Shown here piece after piece: positions 46,101 through 56,006 of a stretch of DNA of 64,000 nucleotides. Position numbers and translations under genes: made by a program. The DNA comes from Pelecanus crispus (taxonomy: Eukaryota > Chordata > Aves > Pelecaniformes > Pelecanidae): assembly GCF_030463565.1 (NCBI RefSeq), contig NC_134651.1, positions 15,264,734 through 15,328,733 on the forward strand, given 5' to 3'. Within the stretch, counting starts at the first letter, position 1. The number at the start of each line of letters is the position of its first letter. The notes under the pieces are model-generated. The model was not told the origin of the DNA and ran no database searches. It saw only the letters and a list, made by a program, of their open reading frames with translations.

Positions 46101-46853
46101 GGCAAGACGGTACGGCAACACCACACCACAACCCCTGGCCTCAGCGCCACTGGGAGAAGGGCTCTGCTGGCAGGCAGCTCGCTGCAGCCTGCTGGGCGTG
46201 CGCCTTGCACACACGCACGTACCCATGAACACACACACATATGCATGCACACACACATGCACCCATGCACACGTGCATGCACACACTTGCTCCCTTAAGG
46301 GAGCACCCACCTTACCTGCCATCCCCTGGGTAGGCAGCTCTGCTGGGACTTTGCACCCCATCTCCGCGGGTCCCCGAGCCTCTCTGGGGCGGAACACAGG
46401 GTCCCGTGGCAGGGCTGTGGGCCAAGCCCTGCCAGGGTGGGTGGGTGGGGGACCTGCTGGTGCACAGTCCTGGGCTGGAACCCACCCTGCAGCCAGGCAG
46501 CCCGTGCCCCTTGCCGGGCAGTTGGCAGCACTCGCCTACGTCTCCCTTGGACACCCCACACCAAACCCGTGCCCTGGGGGTTGGTGCCAGGCTGCAGCTG
46601 GGTCTCTGAACTGCCAAGGGAAACGGGGAAGGAGGTGGGGCTGGAGAGCTGCGGCAGGCAGAGATGAGCCCGCCAGAGAGCAGCACCTACTCAACACCAA
46701 GCGTCTGCACCCGTGGGCCAACACGCACAGCCCCAGCCCAGTCGCCGCTGGACCACAGCGACCTTCGCTTCCCCCAAATACGCAGGCAGACACAGGGGGA
46801 AGTGTTTCCTTTCTCCACCATGGGAACTGGTTGCATGGGAATAATATATACAT
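43107..46853. other. Upstream region and 5' intron of LRR-mucin gene
   Basis: No second gene is seen. On the minus strand a consensus donor GTAAGT starts at 44669, which would give a 1.56-kb intron to the acceptor at 43107-43108. GATA-type words lie upstream at about 44768 and 44934. AT-rich sequence fills 43600-44200 and 45060-45220. A CA/TG-rich simple repeat lies at 46209-46289. The rest is GC-rich and unremarkable. Confidence 0.4.
46209..46289 (+). repeat. CA/TG-rich simple repeat
   Basis: Alternating ACACAC, ATGCATGC and GCACAC words over about 80 bases, an alternating purine-pyrimidine tract. No gene overlaps it. Confidence 0.9.
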
Positions 46854-46859
46854 TTTAAT
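46854..46859 (-). terminator. Candidate poly(A) signal of CPN2
   Basis: ATTAAA on the minus strand, about 190 bases after the CPN2 stop, in an AT-rich patch. It would give a short 3' UTR. Confidence 0.5.
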
Positions 46860-47047
46860 GATATTTGAAATAGACAGGAAACGCATAGCTGGGAGGAAAA
46901 AAATACCACCAGGCCGGCTCTTGCAGAGAGCTCAGTGACAGCTGGTGACTGTGGTAGGGTAAGAAAGTGAGGCGGGGTGCCAGTTCCCAGGCTGGTTCGG
47001 AGGTTGCTGGTGCAAAAGCAGAGCAGAAGCGGGCACCTGCCCAAGCC

Positions 47048-49664
47048 CTAGGGCGCAGGGGGGAGACCTGGCGACGTGGCCTCATCCCCGTTCTGCGCCG
47101 TGATGAGGATGCTGACCTGCAGCGTGCCGCAGCGGGAGCGCAGCACCCAGGTGCCCTGATACGCCGGCCCCGGCCCCACCACCTGCCCGGGAGGAGGAAG
47201 AGGAGGGAGGGGAAGGCTGAGCGGCTGGCAGCTCACGGCATCGCAGGCCACTTCTATGGTGCCCTCAGGGTTGCTGTAGGTGCACTGCCCTGGAGCATCC
47301 TCCCCTGGCACCCCGTCCCAGCCCTCCTCTGGGGGGATGGTGGGCTCTTTCGGGCACTCCAGCTGCCGTTGGGGGACATCTAGCAGGGACCGTCCCTGGA
47401 TGGCGGCCGGGCTGGCGCAGAAGGCTTGTGCGTGGATGAGTGGTTCGGCAAAGCCTTGCAGCCAGCCCAGGAGATAGGCCAGGCGGCAGTCGCAGGCCCA
47501 GGGGTTGTCAGCCAGCCCCACGCGCACCAGCTCCTCGTTGGCATCGAAGAGCCCTGGGGGCAGGCGGGCCAGGCGGTTGTTGTCCAGCACCAGGGAGGCC
47601 AGGAGGGGCAGCCGGGCCAGCAGCCCAGCCGGCAGGCTGGAGAGGTTGTTGTGGCTCAGCTGCAACGCCACCAGCCCCGCCAGCCCCTGGAAAGCCCCCT
47701 CGGGGAGCTGGTCCATGGCATTGTGCGAGAGCGCCAGGGTCTGCAGCACTGACAGGTTGGCGAAGAGTCCCTGGGGCAGCGTCTCCAGCTGGTTGTGGGC
47801 CAGCGAGAGGTGGAGGAGGTGAGGGGTGCTGGCAAGGAGGGTGGCGGGCAGGGTGGCCAGGCGGTTGCCCTCCAGGTTGAGGACAGTGAGGTTGGGGAGA
47901 CTGGCGAAGATGTCAGGAGCCAGGCTGCCCAGGGCGTTGTGCTGCAGCTGCAGCCGCCGCAGCCCCCCCAGCCCGGCGAAGGCGCCGGCCGGCAGCTCCT
48001 CCAGCCGGTTGCCGTCCAGGTGGAGCTCAGCCAGCTGGCCCAGTGCCCCAAAAGCACCGGGGGGCACCTGCACCAGCAGGTTGTCGCTGAGCTTGAGGAG
48101 GCGGAGGTTGGCGAGGGGGGCCAGCAGCCCGGCCGGCAGCTCAGCCAGGACGTTCTGTGAGAGGTCGAGGGTCTGGAGGCGCCGGAGCGGGCGGAAGATG
48201 CCGGGGGGCAGCGCCTCGATCTTGTTCCCTGGCAAGCGCAGGTCCTGCAGGCCGCAGGCAGCAGCAAAGAGCCCCGGCTGCAGGGAGTGGATGGCGTTGG
48301 CACCCAGGGAGAGCTTGCTGAGGCTGGACAGCCCCACCAGCACCCCCGGGCTGACTGCTGGCAAGGGGTTGCCTGACACCTCCAGCTCGGTGACGTTGGG
48401 CAGCCCCTGAAAGGCGCCAGCCTCCAGCTCCTGGATGTTGTTGTTGAGGAAGACCAGCTTGGTGAGGGTGGTGCTGGAGCCCAGGTCCCCGCTGCGGATG
48501 CTGCTCAGGGCTGTCTCCACGAAGAAGAGCTGAGTGGCTTTCCCTGGCAGGCCCGCCGGGATCTCCCGCATCCTCTCCTCTGAGCAGAAGACCTTGGAGG
48601 TGTCGTAGCACTGGCAGGCGGGGTGGCAGGACAGGGGCAGCCCCCCTACCAGTAGGGACCCCAGCCCCAGCAGCGTGTAGACCACCAGCCTGCACTGGAG
48701 AAGGAGCCGAGCCTCATCCCCTGCTTTGGCAGGGCAGAAATCTACGCCCGCAGGTGAGTGTTGCTGGGGAAGTGGCTTTTGCAGCCAGAAACGCAGGGGA
48801 ACAAGCCCAGGGGCACTGCCAGCGCCAGCAGCTGCCCCGGGTCATGGAGCATCCCTCCAGCCCCCGACCCCCACACCACCCCAGCGCTCCCCTTGCGGGA
48901 ACAGGGAGCACCTCCCCCCCAAATCTCTCCCTGCCTGCCCCATGCGGTCAGCTGGGGCTCTTCCCCTGCACCCCAGCCCTGCTCCAGCCCACCCCGTGAC
49001 AACCAGGGCAGTGCCACCCTTGCTGATAGTCCCCACGTTCTGCAGAGCAGCAGCAGAGGTGGGAGCTGTGGGGTTCCACGGGGATCTCAGGGGAAGCTGC
49101 AGCCTCACAAGACGTCTCTGCAGGCACGGACCTGGCTGCTGGTGAAGGGGAATGTGTGAAGCAGGGGGATGTGCTGCGCACACTGGGTGATGGGGACAAC
49201 GCTGCAGAGCTGCTCTGCGCTCAGTGACAAAAGGAGCGGGCTCCACTGGTTGTATTTCTAATTGCCCATCGAGTACTTCTTTCTCTGCAAGCAACCAGAG
49301 CAGCATCAAACCTGCCTGAAGGATATTTGGCTTGACCAAATGCCTGTTTCCAGCCCATGGCAGGCACTTTTTGACCATCTGAGCAAAGCTGTGGTCTCCA
49401 GACCTCCGCCAGTCCCTCCCTACTCAGGACACATGCCAGTGCTGCCAAGTGATGGGGGATGCTGCCTGCCCCACGGCGGTGCCCACCTGCAGACACAAGT
49501 GGGGGTATCCTGGACTTACATCAGCGCTCAAGAGCAGTGTTGGGCTTGGCTTTTCCTTTCCACCGTCTCACTTGTTTTCACGCAGAGCCATCAGCGACTC
49601 CCACCTGTCCCAGGCCCCCCCAAACCACCCGAGCAGTGTGGCTGCCACTTACCGAGCATGGCAT
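47048..49664 (-). CDS. CPN2: CPN2, regulatory subunit of carboxypeptidase N
   Basis: A secreted plasma glycoprotein that carries and stabilises the catalytic CPN1 subunit, which trims C-terminal Lys/Arg from kinins and anaphylatoxins. The main exon is 48694-47048. It encodes a hydrophobic signal (VVYTLLGLGSLLVGG), an N-cap (CHPACQCY, VFCSEE), about 13 LRRs, a C-cap (NPWACDCRLAYLLGWLQ) and the CPN2-specific tail QCTYSNPEGT. The main exon has no usable ATG: the first in-frame methionine lies after the signal. I place the start in an upstream exon, 49664-49653, reading MPCS and ending in TCG followed by GTAAGT. It joins an acceptor (CTCCTTCTCCAG) at 48695, in frame, giving MPCSCRLVVYTLL and 552 residues; human CPN2 has 545. 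The main exon is near certain, the first exon likely. It lies between two related LRR genes on the same strand. Confidence 0.92.
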
Positions 49665-49669
49665 CGTGG

Positions 49670-50833
49670 GGACCACCACCAAGACTGCAGCAGGTTTACA
49701 GGGATGCCGCTCGCCGAGATCGGACAATGTTTTCTGGGGCGGATGGGAAGCTGACCGATGGGCCGTTCCTGCTGGGGCGGAGCTGCTCTTTGCTGCTTAT
49801 CGGCAACAACAACCCGTGTCCTTGGAACGCTTCGAAAAATAACCTGACCCCAGAGGGACTGGAGGTGAGGTCAGAGGCAGCCACCAGAAAGCATCCTGGC
49901 AGGGAGGCGGGGTCCTGGCCCCAGACATTCACTGGCCCTGGGACAGTGGCAGTGGGCTGCTGTCACAGGTGGCACCAGTCCCACACTGAGGTCAGCATGT
50001 TTGCTTGCAGCAGCCCCCAAGAGCCCCCTGGACTCAGCGGGCAATGTGGCTAGGAAACATCCCTTGCATGAGAGAAGGGACCGGGTGAAGCTTAGCAAGG
50101 CAAAGCAATGCCATGGGGAGGGGATCACCCTGGGACCATCGTGTTGAGATGTACCCAGTGCTTTGTAGCCTGGGACATGGACCCAGCCAGCAGCGGGATG
50201 GCCAAAGGGACCCATGGACCAGCTGGGCTCCCAGGGAGCTTGCAGCCTGCCCGGGGGAGCAGCATACTCCACCATAAGGGCTGTCCTGCAAGGGCCTGTG
50301 TTGGAACGGGCTAGGGTGGCAGCAGCCACAGAGGCAACCCCACGGGCAGGAGGAAGGACACTTACATGCATTCAGCCAGACCGATGGAGCAGACGGTGAC
50401 ACACAGAGAAACTCAGCTGACGCAAGCCAGCTGCAGCCAGCTCTGAAGGGAGCCAAGTGAGCTCCCCACAACCCTGGGATGGAGCTGGAGAAACCCTCGG
50501 GGCCCTGCCCTAGGGAGAGGACTGCAGGAGGCAGTCGGTGTCTCCATCAAGCAGCTTGCCCAGGTCTCAGCTCACTCTCCAAAGCCATCCTGCTGCTGTT
50601 GGATGGCCTAGCCCTCCTGGGTCCCTCACCCCAGGTTGGAGCCCAGACCAGCACGGGGTCTGCAGCACAGCCCACTAACACTCTCCCAACCCCACCAGCC
50701 TGTACAAGCTTTTCCTCAGCATGAAAAAATTTCAAAATCAAGCGCAGCTCCTGCCCCTGCTGGGTCATCCCCCAGCTACCCACCGCGGAGGAGCAAATGA
50801 ACGGCTCTTGTCACTGTGGGTGGACAACTGTGC
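49670..50833. other. CPN2 upstream region
   Basis: This about 1-kb gap separates the CPN2 start from the presumed end of the LRRC15 transcript. A GATAAG word and a CAAAG-containing stretch (minus strand, about 49780-49805) lie about 120-140 bases upstream of the CPN2 start codon. I see no TATA box and no other gene. Confidence 0.4.
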
Positions 50834-50839
50834 TTTAAT
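50834..50839 (-). terminator. Candidate poly(A) signal of LRRC15
   Basis: ATTAAA on the minus strand, about 1.65 kb after the LRRC15 stop. The intervening 50840-52488 would be 3' UTR. It contains no supported gene and no other obvious signal that I noticed. Tentative. Confidence 0.35.
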
Positions 50840-52488
50840 GGAGAGGTCACAGCGCAGCACCCAACGGCCCCGCAGCACAGTCCCGTGTCTCCCGCCACCG
50901 TGCAGGTCTCAGCCCGGAGGAGCATCCCATCATGTGCATGAGCGTGGGGCTGCTTGTGCCAGCGCTGGCTCCTGGGGTGCTGTCAGCATCCAGGATGCAC
51001 CATGGGGTGCACACCAAGCGTGACCCTTGTCCCGTGGCAGCGATCCCCAGGCAGCCTGGTGCTGCCACACCGTGCGCAGAGGTGAGCTGGACTCTTGTGG
51101 CCATGCCATGGCTGGAGGAGGCACAGTGGCCGCTGGACACAGGTGCTGCTGGGGGACACTGTGGCCCCTGCCTGCGATTTGCAGAGCAGCCAGCACTTGC
51201 TGACCACCCTCCCCACCCCGGCATGCAGCATCATCATGCCCGTTGCCTGAGGGCTGCGAGCAGGCAGCAGGACCAGGCACACACACAGGGGCACATTTGG
51301 GGTGGGAAGAGGAAGAGGAGAGGGGAGGGGAGGAGAGGATGTAGCTTTGCCAGGCAGAGCAGGACCAGGCTGCTCACTAGCTGGCAGGGTACACACAAGG
51401 GTGTCGAGGCAGTGAGGCCCAGGGATAGGGTGCAACAGGAGCAGCCCAAGCATGCTCCAGCAGCCCCAGGGAACAAGTGCGGGAGTCTCTCTCAGCCCCT
51501 GGCAGACAGCCCTTGCAGGGGAAGAGGCGGCCAGCATGGCCACCTCTTGGGTCCAGCAGGTCCAGCTCCGTGCATGCTTCGCCCCCCACCTCTATAATTC
51601 CCCTGCAGCAGGGGCTGGTGTGAGCCCCCAGCCACCTGTGGGGTTGGGGCAGGGCGCTGCAGGCAGGGGCAGGGCCGCAGGAGGGTTAGCACCAGCGTGA
51701 GGCAAGGGCTCAGGGGATCTGCCACTGTGCCCAGATGCTGGCATGTGGCCCCATGGCTCTCCTGGCAGGAGATGCACAAGCGAGAGGGGAGCAGGAGATT
51801 GCTTGGGGTGAGGGAAGATGCTGGCTGTGCTCTGGCCCACGCTGCCTGCAGGCAGGGAGGGCGGCTTGGACGCGGCTGAGTTACTCAGGGTGTGCCACCC
51901 TAGCAGCAGCGCCAGGTCCAGGCGGCCCAGCCCGGCGGGGATCCCCACCCAGATGTAGGCGAGCTACAAAGCAGCACAAGGACGCGCAGCTCTGCGGGAG
52001 GCAAAGGCGCTCGCTCAGCTCCCAGCCCTGCATGACGGCTAGCACCTGCCTGCCCAGGCAGGGGCAGAGGCTGAAGGCACGGGGTGAGGGGGAAGAGGGA
52101 CTGGGGTAGGGCAGCAGGCAGTGCGAGGGCAGGCAGCGCTGGAGGGGACAATGCGAGGTGAAGGACGGGGAAGTCCTGTTGTTTGGGGTAAGCACCATCA
52201 TGGCCAGGCTGTGGCTCCCTGCTCAAGGGGTCCCTCTCAACCCCCCCACAGCCCGGCCGCTGCCCCCAGACAGGGAGCAGGCACAGAGGCTGCGCTGGAG
52301 GCGGGAGGGGCTGGGGACAGAGGGCAGCGGTGGGAGGACACCCAGGTGCTGCAGAGCAGGGACAGGGCAAAGCAGAGCAGGCAGGGGGGACACGCAGCAC
52401 ACGGGGTGATGCTGGCCTGTCCAAATCAGCGAGGGCAGCTGATGCACAGCTGCTGTCATTTCCCCCGGCCCCAGGGTCTGCCAGGCAC

Positions 52489-54222
52489 TCATGCTTCATT
52501 AGGTGCCTTCATCCTCATGAGCACAACGTTGCTCTTCTTCCTACAGCCGTAGACCACGAGTGCCACCAGAGCAGTGAGCAGGGCTACACACAGCAGCACG
52601 ATGACCGCCACCACCACCCCGCTCTGCGTGCGCGTCAGCCCCCACCACCCCCTCTCCTCCTCTTCTTCCTCTTTCTCCTCCTCCTCCTCCCGGGGGGAGA
52701 CTGGCAGCCCCATGGGGGGCTCCGTCCAGGCACCCTCTGGCAATGCCACCTCAGAGGGACGAGCAGGGAGTGGGGTGCTGGGATGGGGGGAGGCAGTGCG
52801 GGGCTGGGGGGCAAGGAGCTGGTCCCGTGGCAGCCCGGCAATGGGGGTGCCCCGCAGGGCAGGGGGCTGGGCGCAGAGGAGGGGTGTCTCGCCCACCTTG
52901 TCGGGGTTGTCCTCCAGCCAGCCCCGCAAGGGCAGGATGCCCTCGTCACAGCGCCAGGAGTTGTTGTGCAGCTTCACCTCCCGCAGGTTGGCCAGTGGGG
53001 AGAAGATGCCGGCAGGCAGGTACTCCAAATCGTTGGAGTGCAGCTGCAGGCGCCGCAGCCCCGGGGTGGCCCTGAAGAGGCCCCGCGGCAGTGCCTGCAG
53101 CTGGTTGTGGTGCAGGGAGATGTTCTGCAGCTTGGGCAGCCCCTCCAGTGCCTGGGCGTCCAGGCGGTGCAGGGCGTTGGAGTGCAGCGACAGCTCCAGC
53201 AGCTCCCCCAAGCCCCGGAAAGCCCCCGGCGCCACAAAGCGCAGCCGGTTCTTGCTGAGGACCAGGAGCTGCAGCTGGGTGAGGTTGCTGAAGACAGCGG
53301 CGGGGAGGGTGGAAAGCTCGTTGTCGTAGAGCCAAAGCTCCCGCAGGTCAGGCATGGGTCCAAAGGCGCTGGGGGAGATGTCCCGCAGGCGGTTGACATG
53401 CAGGGTGATCTTGGTGAGGGCGCGCAGGGGCAAGAAGACGCCACTTGGCAGGGCAGCGAGGAGGTTGTTGGACAGGTAGAGCTTCTGCAGGTTCCTGTTG
53501 TGGACAAAAAGCTCCGGGGACAGCGTCTCCAGCTGGTTCTGGTGCAGCCCCAGCTCCTGCAGCTCCGGCAGCCCGTCGAAGGCACCCGCTGGGATCTGCC
53601 GGAGCTGGTTCTCGTAGAGCCGCAGCACCTGCAGCCGTGCCAGCCGCTCAAAGGCCCGGGGCGGCAGGCGGTCGATGTTGTTCCTGGCCAGGTTGAGTTT
53701 GGTGAGGCTGGTGAGCTGGTCGAATACACCCTCCTTCAGCTCCTGCAGGTTGTTCCCGTGCAGCTGCAGCTCCTTGAGGTTGCTCAGGTGGGCAAAGTGG
53801 GAGGGCTCAACCTGGAGGATCTGGTTGCTGGAGAGAAGTAGCGACTCCAGCTTGTCCAGGGGCTCGAAGACCTGCACGGGGAGCTCCTGCAGCTTGTTGC
53901 TGGCCAGGCTGAGGTAGCGCAGGTCGGGCAGGTGCTGGAAGGCCCTGGGGCTGATGCGCGACAGGTCGTTCTTCTCGATGCGCAGCCCGATCAGCAGGGA
54001 GGCGTTGCCGAAGGACACGTCACCCAGCTCGGCAATACGTGTGTTGATGATCTGGAGGGTCATGGCGTTTGCGGGGATGGGGCTGGGGACCGCGGTGATG
54101 CCGGCACCGGAGCACTCCACCTGGGCAGTGCGGACGCACTGGCACTGCTCCGGGCACTGGCCACCGGCCAGCTGGATACCCACCAGCAGCAGCAGACACC
54201 GCCACCAGCCTCCCTGCTCCAT
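52489..54222 (-). CDS. LRRC15: LRRC15, leucine-rich-repeat cell-surface protein
   Basis: A 577-residue type I membrane protein, close to the 581 of human LRRC15. It is involved in cell-matrix and adhesion biology at the cell surface. Signal peptide (core CLLLLVGIQLAG), N-cap (CPEQCQCV, VECSG), 15 LRRs, a C-cap (NNSWRCDEGILPLRGW), a short Pro/Ser-rich stalk, a membrane helix (VVVAVIVLLCVALLTALVAL) and the tail VLMRMKAPNEA, which matches the conserved family ending. I chose the ATG at 54222 because it starts a signal peptide and lies five bases after an acceptor (TTTTTGCTGCAG, exon boundary 54227). An in-frame extension further upstream is intronic. An acidic run of Glu with one Lys precedes the helix, coded by a GAG/GAA tract at about 52650-52690. 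The gene is intact and follows CPN2 in the cluster. Confidence 0.95.
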   Translation of the reverse strand: MEQGGWWRCLLLLVGIQLAGGQCPEQCQCVRTAQVECSGAGITAVPSPIPANAMTLQIINTRIAELGDVSFGNASLLIGLRIEKNDLSRISPRAFQHLPDLRYLSLASNKLQELPVQVFEPLDKLESLLLSSNQILQVEPSHFAHLSNLKELQLHGNNLQELKEGVFDQLTSLTKLNLARNNIDRLPPRAFERLARLQVLRLYENQLRQIPAGAFDGLPELQELGLHQNQLETLSPELFVHNRNLQKLYLSNNLLAALPSGVFLPLRALTKITLHVNRLRDISPSAFGPMPDLRELWLYDNELSTLPAAVFSNLTQLQLLVLSKNRLRFVAPGAFRGLGELLELSLHSNALHRLDAQALEGLPKLQNISLHHNQLQALPRGLFRATPGLRRLQLHSNDLEYLPAGIFSPLANLREVKLHNNSWRCDEGILPLRGWLEDNPDKVGETPLLCAQPPALRGTPIAGLPRDQLLAPQPRTASPHPSTPLPARPSEVALPEGAWTEPPMGLPVSPREEEEEKEEEEEERGWWGLTRTQSGVVVAVIVLLCVALLTALVALVVYGCRKKSNVVLMRMKAPNEA

Positions 54223-55913
54223 TGGGCCTGCAGCAAAAACAAAAGAGGGGGGCTCAACCCCTGCAATTTCCCAGTCCCCCAGGGCCACTGCCAGGGATGG
54301 GTGCTGCTTTCCCCCTGGAAAGGGCCACTGAGTCTGTGGCCACTCTCCTGCACCCAGCATGGCAGAGAGGCAGAGGAGGGCAGGCGAGGAAGGCTGGGGG
54401 CAGGCAGGGCTGGGCACAGCCCAGGCGGAAGCACAGAGCCGGGGGCTGCGGCGCCTGGCTGCCATACCACAGCTATTAGTGGCATCCCTGGCGTCCCCCT
54501 CGCTCAGCTCCTCCAGCAGCTAGGAGTGCGGTTTCCTGTTTTGCAGTGAGCGTGGCAAGCTGCTCCCAGCGGTGCTGGCCTCCTGGGACCACCAAACAGC
54601 TGAGATGTTCACCGGAGCAGGCCTGTGGCACCCACAGCTGAGCGGGTCCCGGGGATGCTGGGTGGGGGCAGGAAGAGGAAGAAAGGGCCCCCCCAGCACA
54701 CCCAAGCACCCTCCTGGCTCTGCCCAGCAGCGAGGGCTCTGAGCTGCTGTTGCGGAGCCGAGAGCAGCACCGGCACCCACTGCCCGGGCATGCTTTAGCT
54801 CCAATCCTGCAGGAGCCCGGGTCAGCCAGGCCCTCTGCCAGCTCCCCAGCCCAGGCTGGGTACAGGCGTGGCCCTGTCTGCACTTCATCCCCAGCAGAAG
54901 GTCTCAGCCCTGGCTGATTTTGGCCATGAGAGCGGGGTGTCTGGTGCGGGCACCTGTTTGCGGGCTGGTCCAAGGGGTAGTCCAAGGGAGCCTGGGGGGA
55001 GCAAGGGCTTTACAATGAGGGGCTCCATCACCCTACAAGCATGGCTACCGTGGACACCCTCTCCTCCCTCCTCTGGCCTGGGAGCTTCCCCCCTCTGTAG
55101 ATTAAAGCATCAGCCTTGTGCCAGGCTGGCATGGCGCTAACAGCTTCGAGTGGCACAAGGGAGGGAGAAAACCCGCAGCTCCCCCATCCCCGAGCACAGC
55201 TCAGCCAGATGGGCAAATCCGGCAGCGCAGGGGTCCGGGCACGGTGCCCTGGCTGGCACAGCACCCCGGGGTGCTGGGGGCACAGCCCATGCCCTCCGCC
55301 CCAAGCTCCCTCCAGGGAAGACGCTTGCTCTCTGGCAGGGAGGGAGGAACTCTCCACAAGCCAGCGCAGTTTATGTTTCCCATATGGAAACAATCTGCAT
55401 CCAAGAACAGCTTTGTTTATAGCAAGCCATTTATAAACTTCCCCAAACGCTCTGCATATCAAAAGCCCTGCTCATGTCACTCCCTGGTAAGACAGCTCAG
55501 AGAGCATCCACGCTGGATCGCCGTTCAGGAAAAGCAGCTGAAAACAATTTATCTCCTCTTTTCTTCTAGGGACAAAAAACTTACAGACCAAGGAGCTGAA
55601 TATGCCCTACCACTCAGCCCCTCAGCATCCCGCTGCTCCTAACCTCAGCCCCCCCTAAATGTTAACTTTGCCCCCCCTTAATTTTCTCTATTGGTTGTTA
55701 TTTCAGATATGTTGCCTGTGTAACTATTTCAGCTCCTACAATGCCTAAGTGGTCTCATTTTGTTGGAGAACCCTTGCAAGACAAACACCTCCATCAAATC
55801 AAAAGATGCTGAACATGCACATCCCACTGCCATGCCGCCACCCTCCAGAGCTGCCCCAGGAGTCCCCCAGGCCCGGGGCCGCTCACAGGGACAGTAGTGG
55901 AGAGGAGACTTAC

Positions 55914-56006
55914 CCGAGTGTCCTGCAGCCACGAGCGCCGAGCGAGCACAGCTCTGTGCTGGCAAGAGAGCCGAGTGTGGTTCATGCTTCCCCTCCCAGT
56001 ATATAA
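55914..56006 (-). promoter_or_regulatory. Predicted LRRC15 TATA box and non-coding first exon
   Basis: On the minus strand a TATATA box (56000-56005) is followed about 30 bases later by a predicted start near 55975. A 60-base exon then ends at 55914 with the consensus donor GTAAGT (55913-55908). Splicing to the acceptor at 54228 removes 1686 bases and puts a short leader before the LRRC15 ATG. The ATG at 55985 lies just upstream of the predicted start, so it is probably not in the mRNA. Inferred from signals only. Confidence 0.55.

Noticed and set aside
45634-46938. 434-codon plus-strand open frame
   Set aside because: It runs through the CA/TG simple repeat and other low-complexity sequence with no recognisable domain.
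48745-48765. Plus-strand donor-like CAG followed by GTGAGTG near the CPN2 acceptor
   Set aside because: It lies in the CPN2 intron on the opposite strand with no supporting exon; a chance match.
52330-53841. 500-codon plus-strand open frame antisense to LRRC15
   Set aside because: The antisense of CTG/CAG-rich LRR codons is rich in Gln/Leu and rarely makes stops. The product is low-complexity and has no domain.
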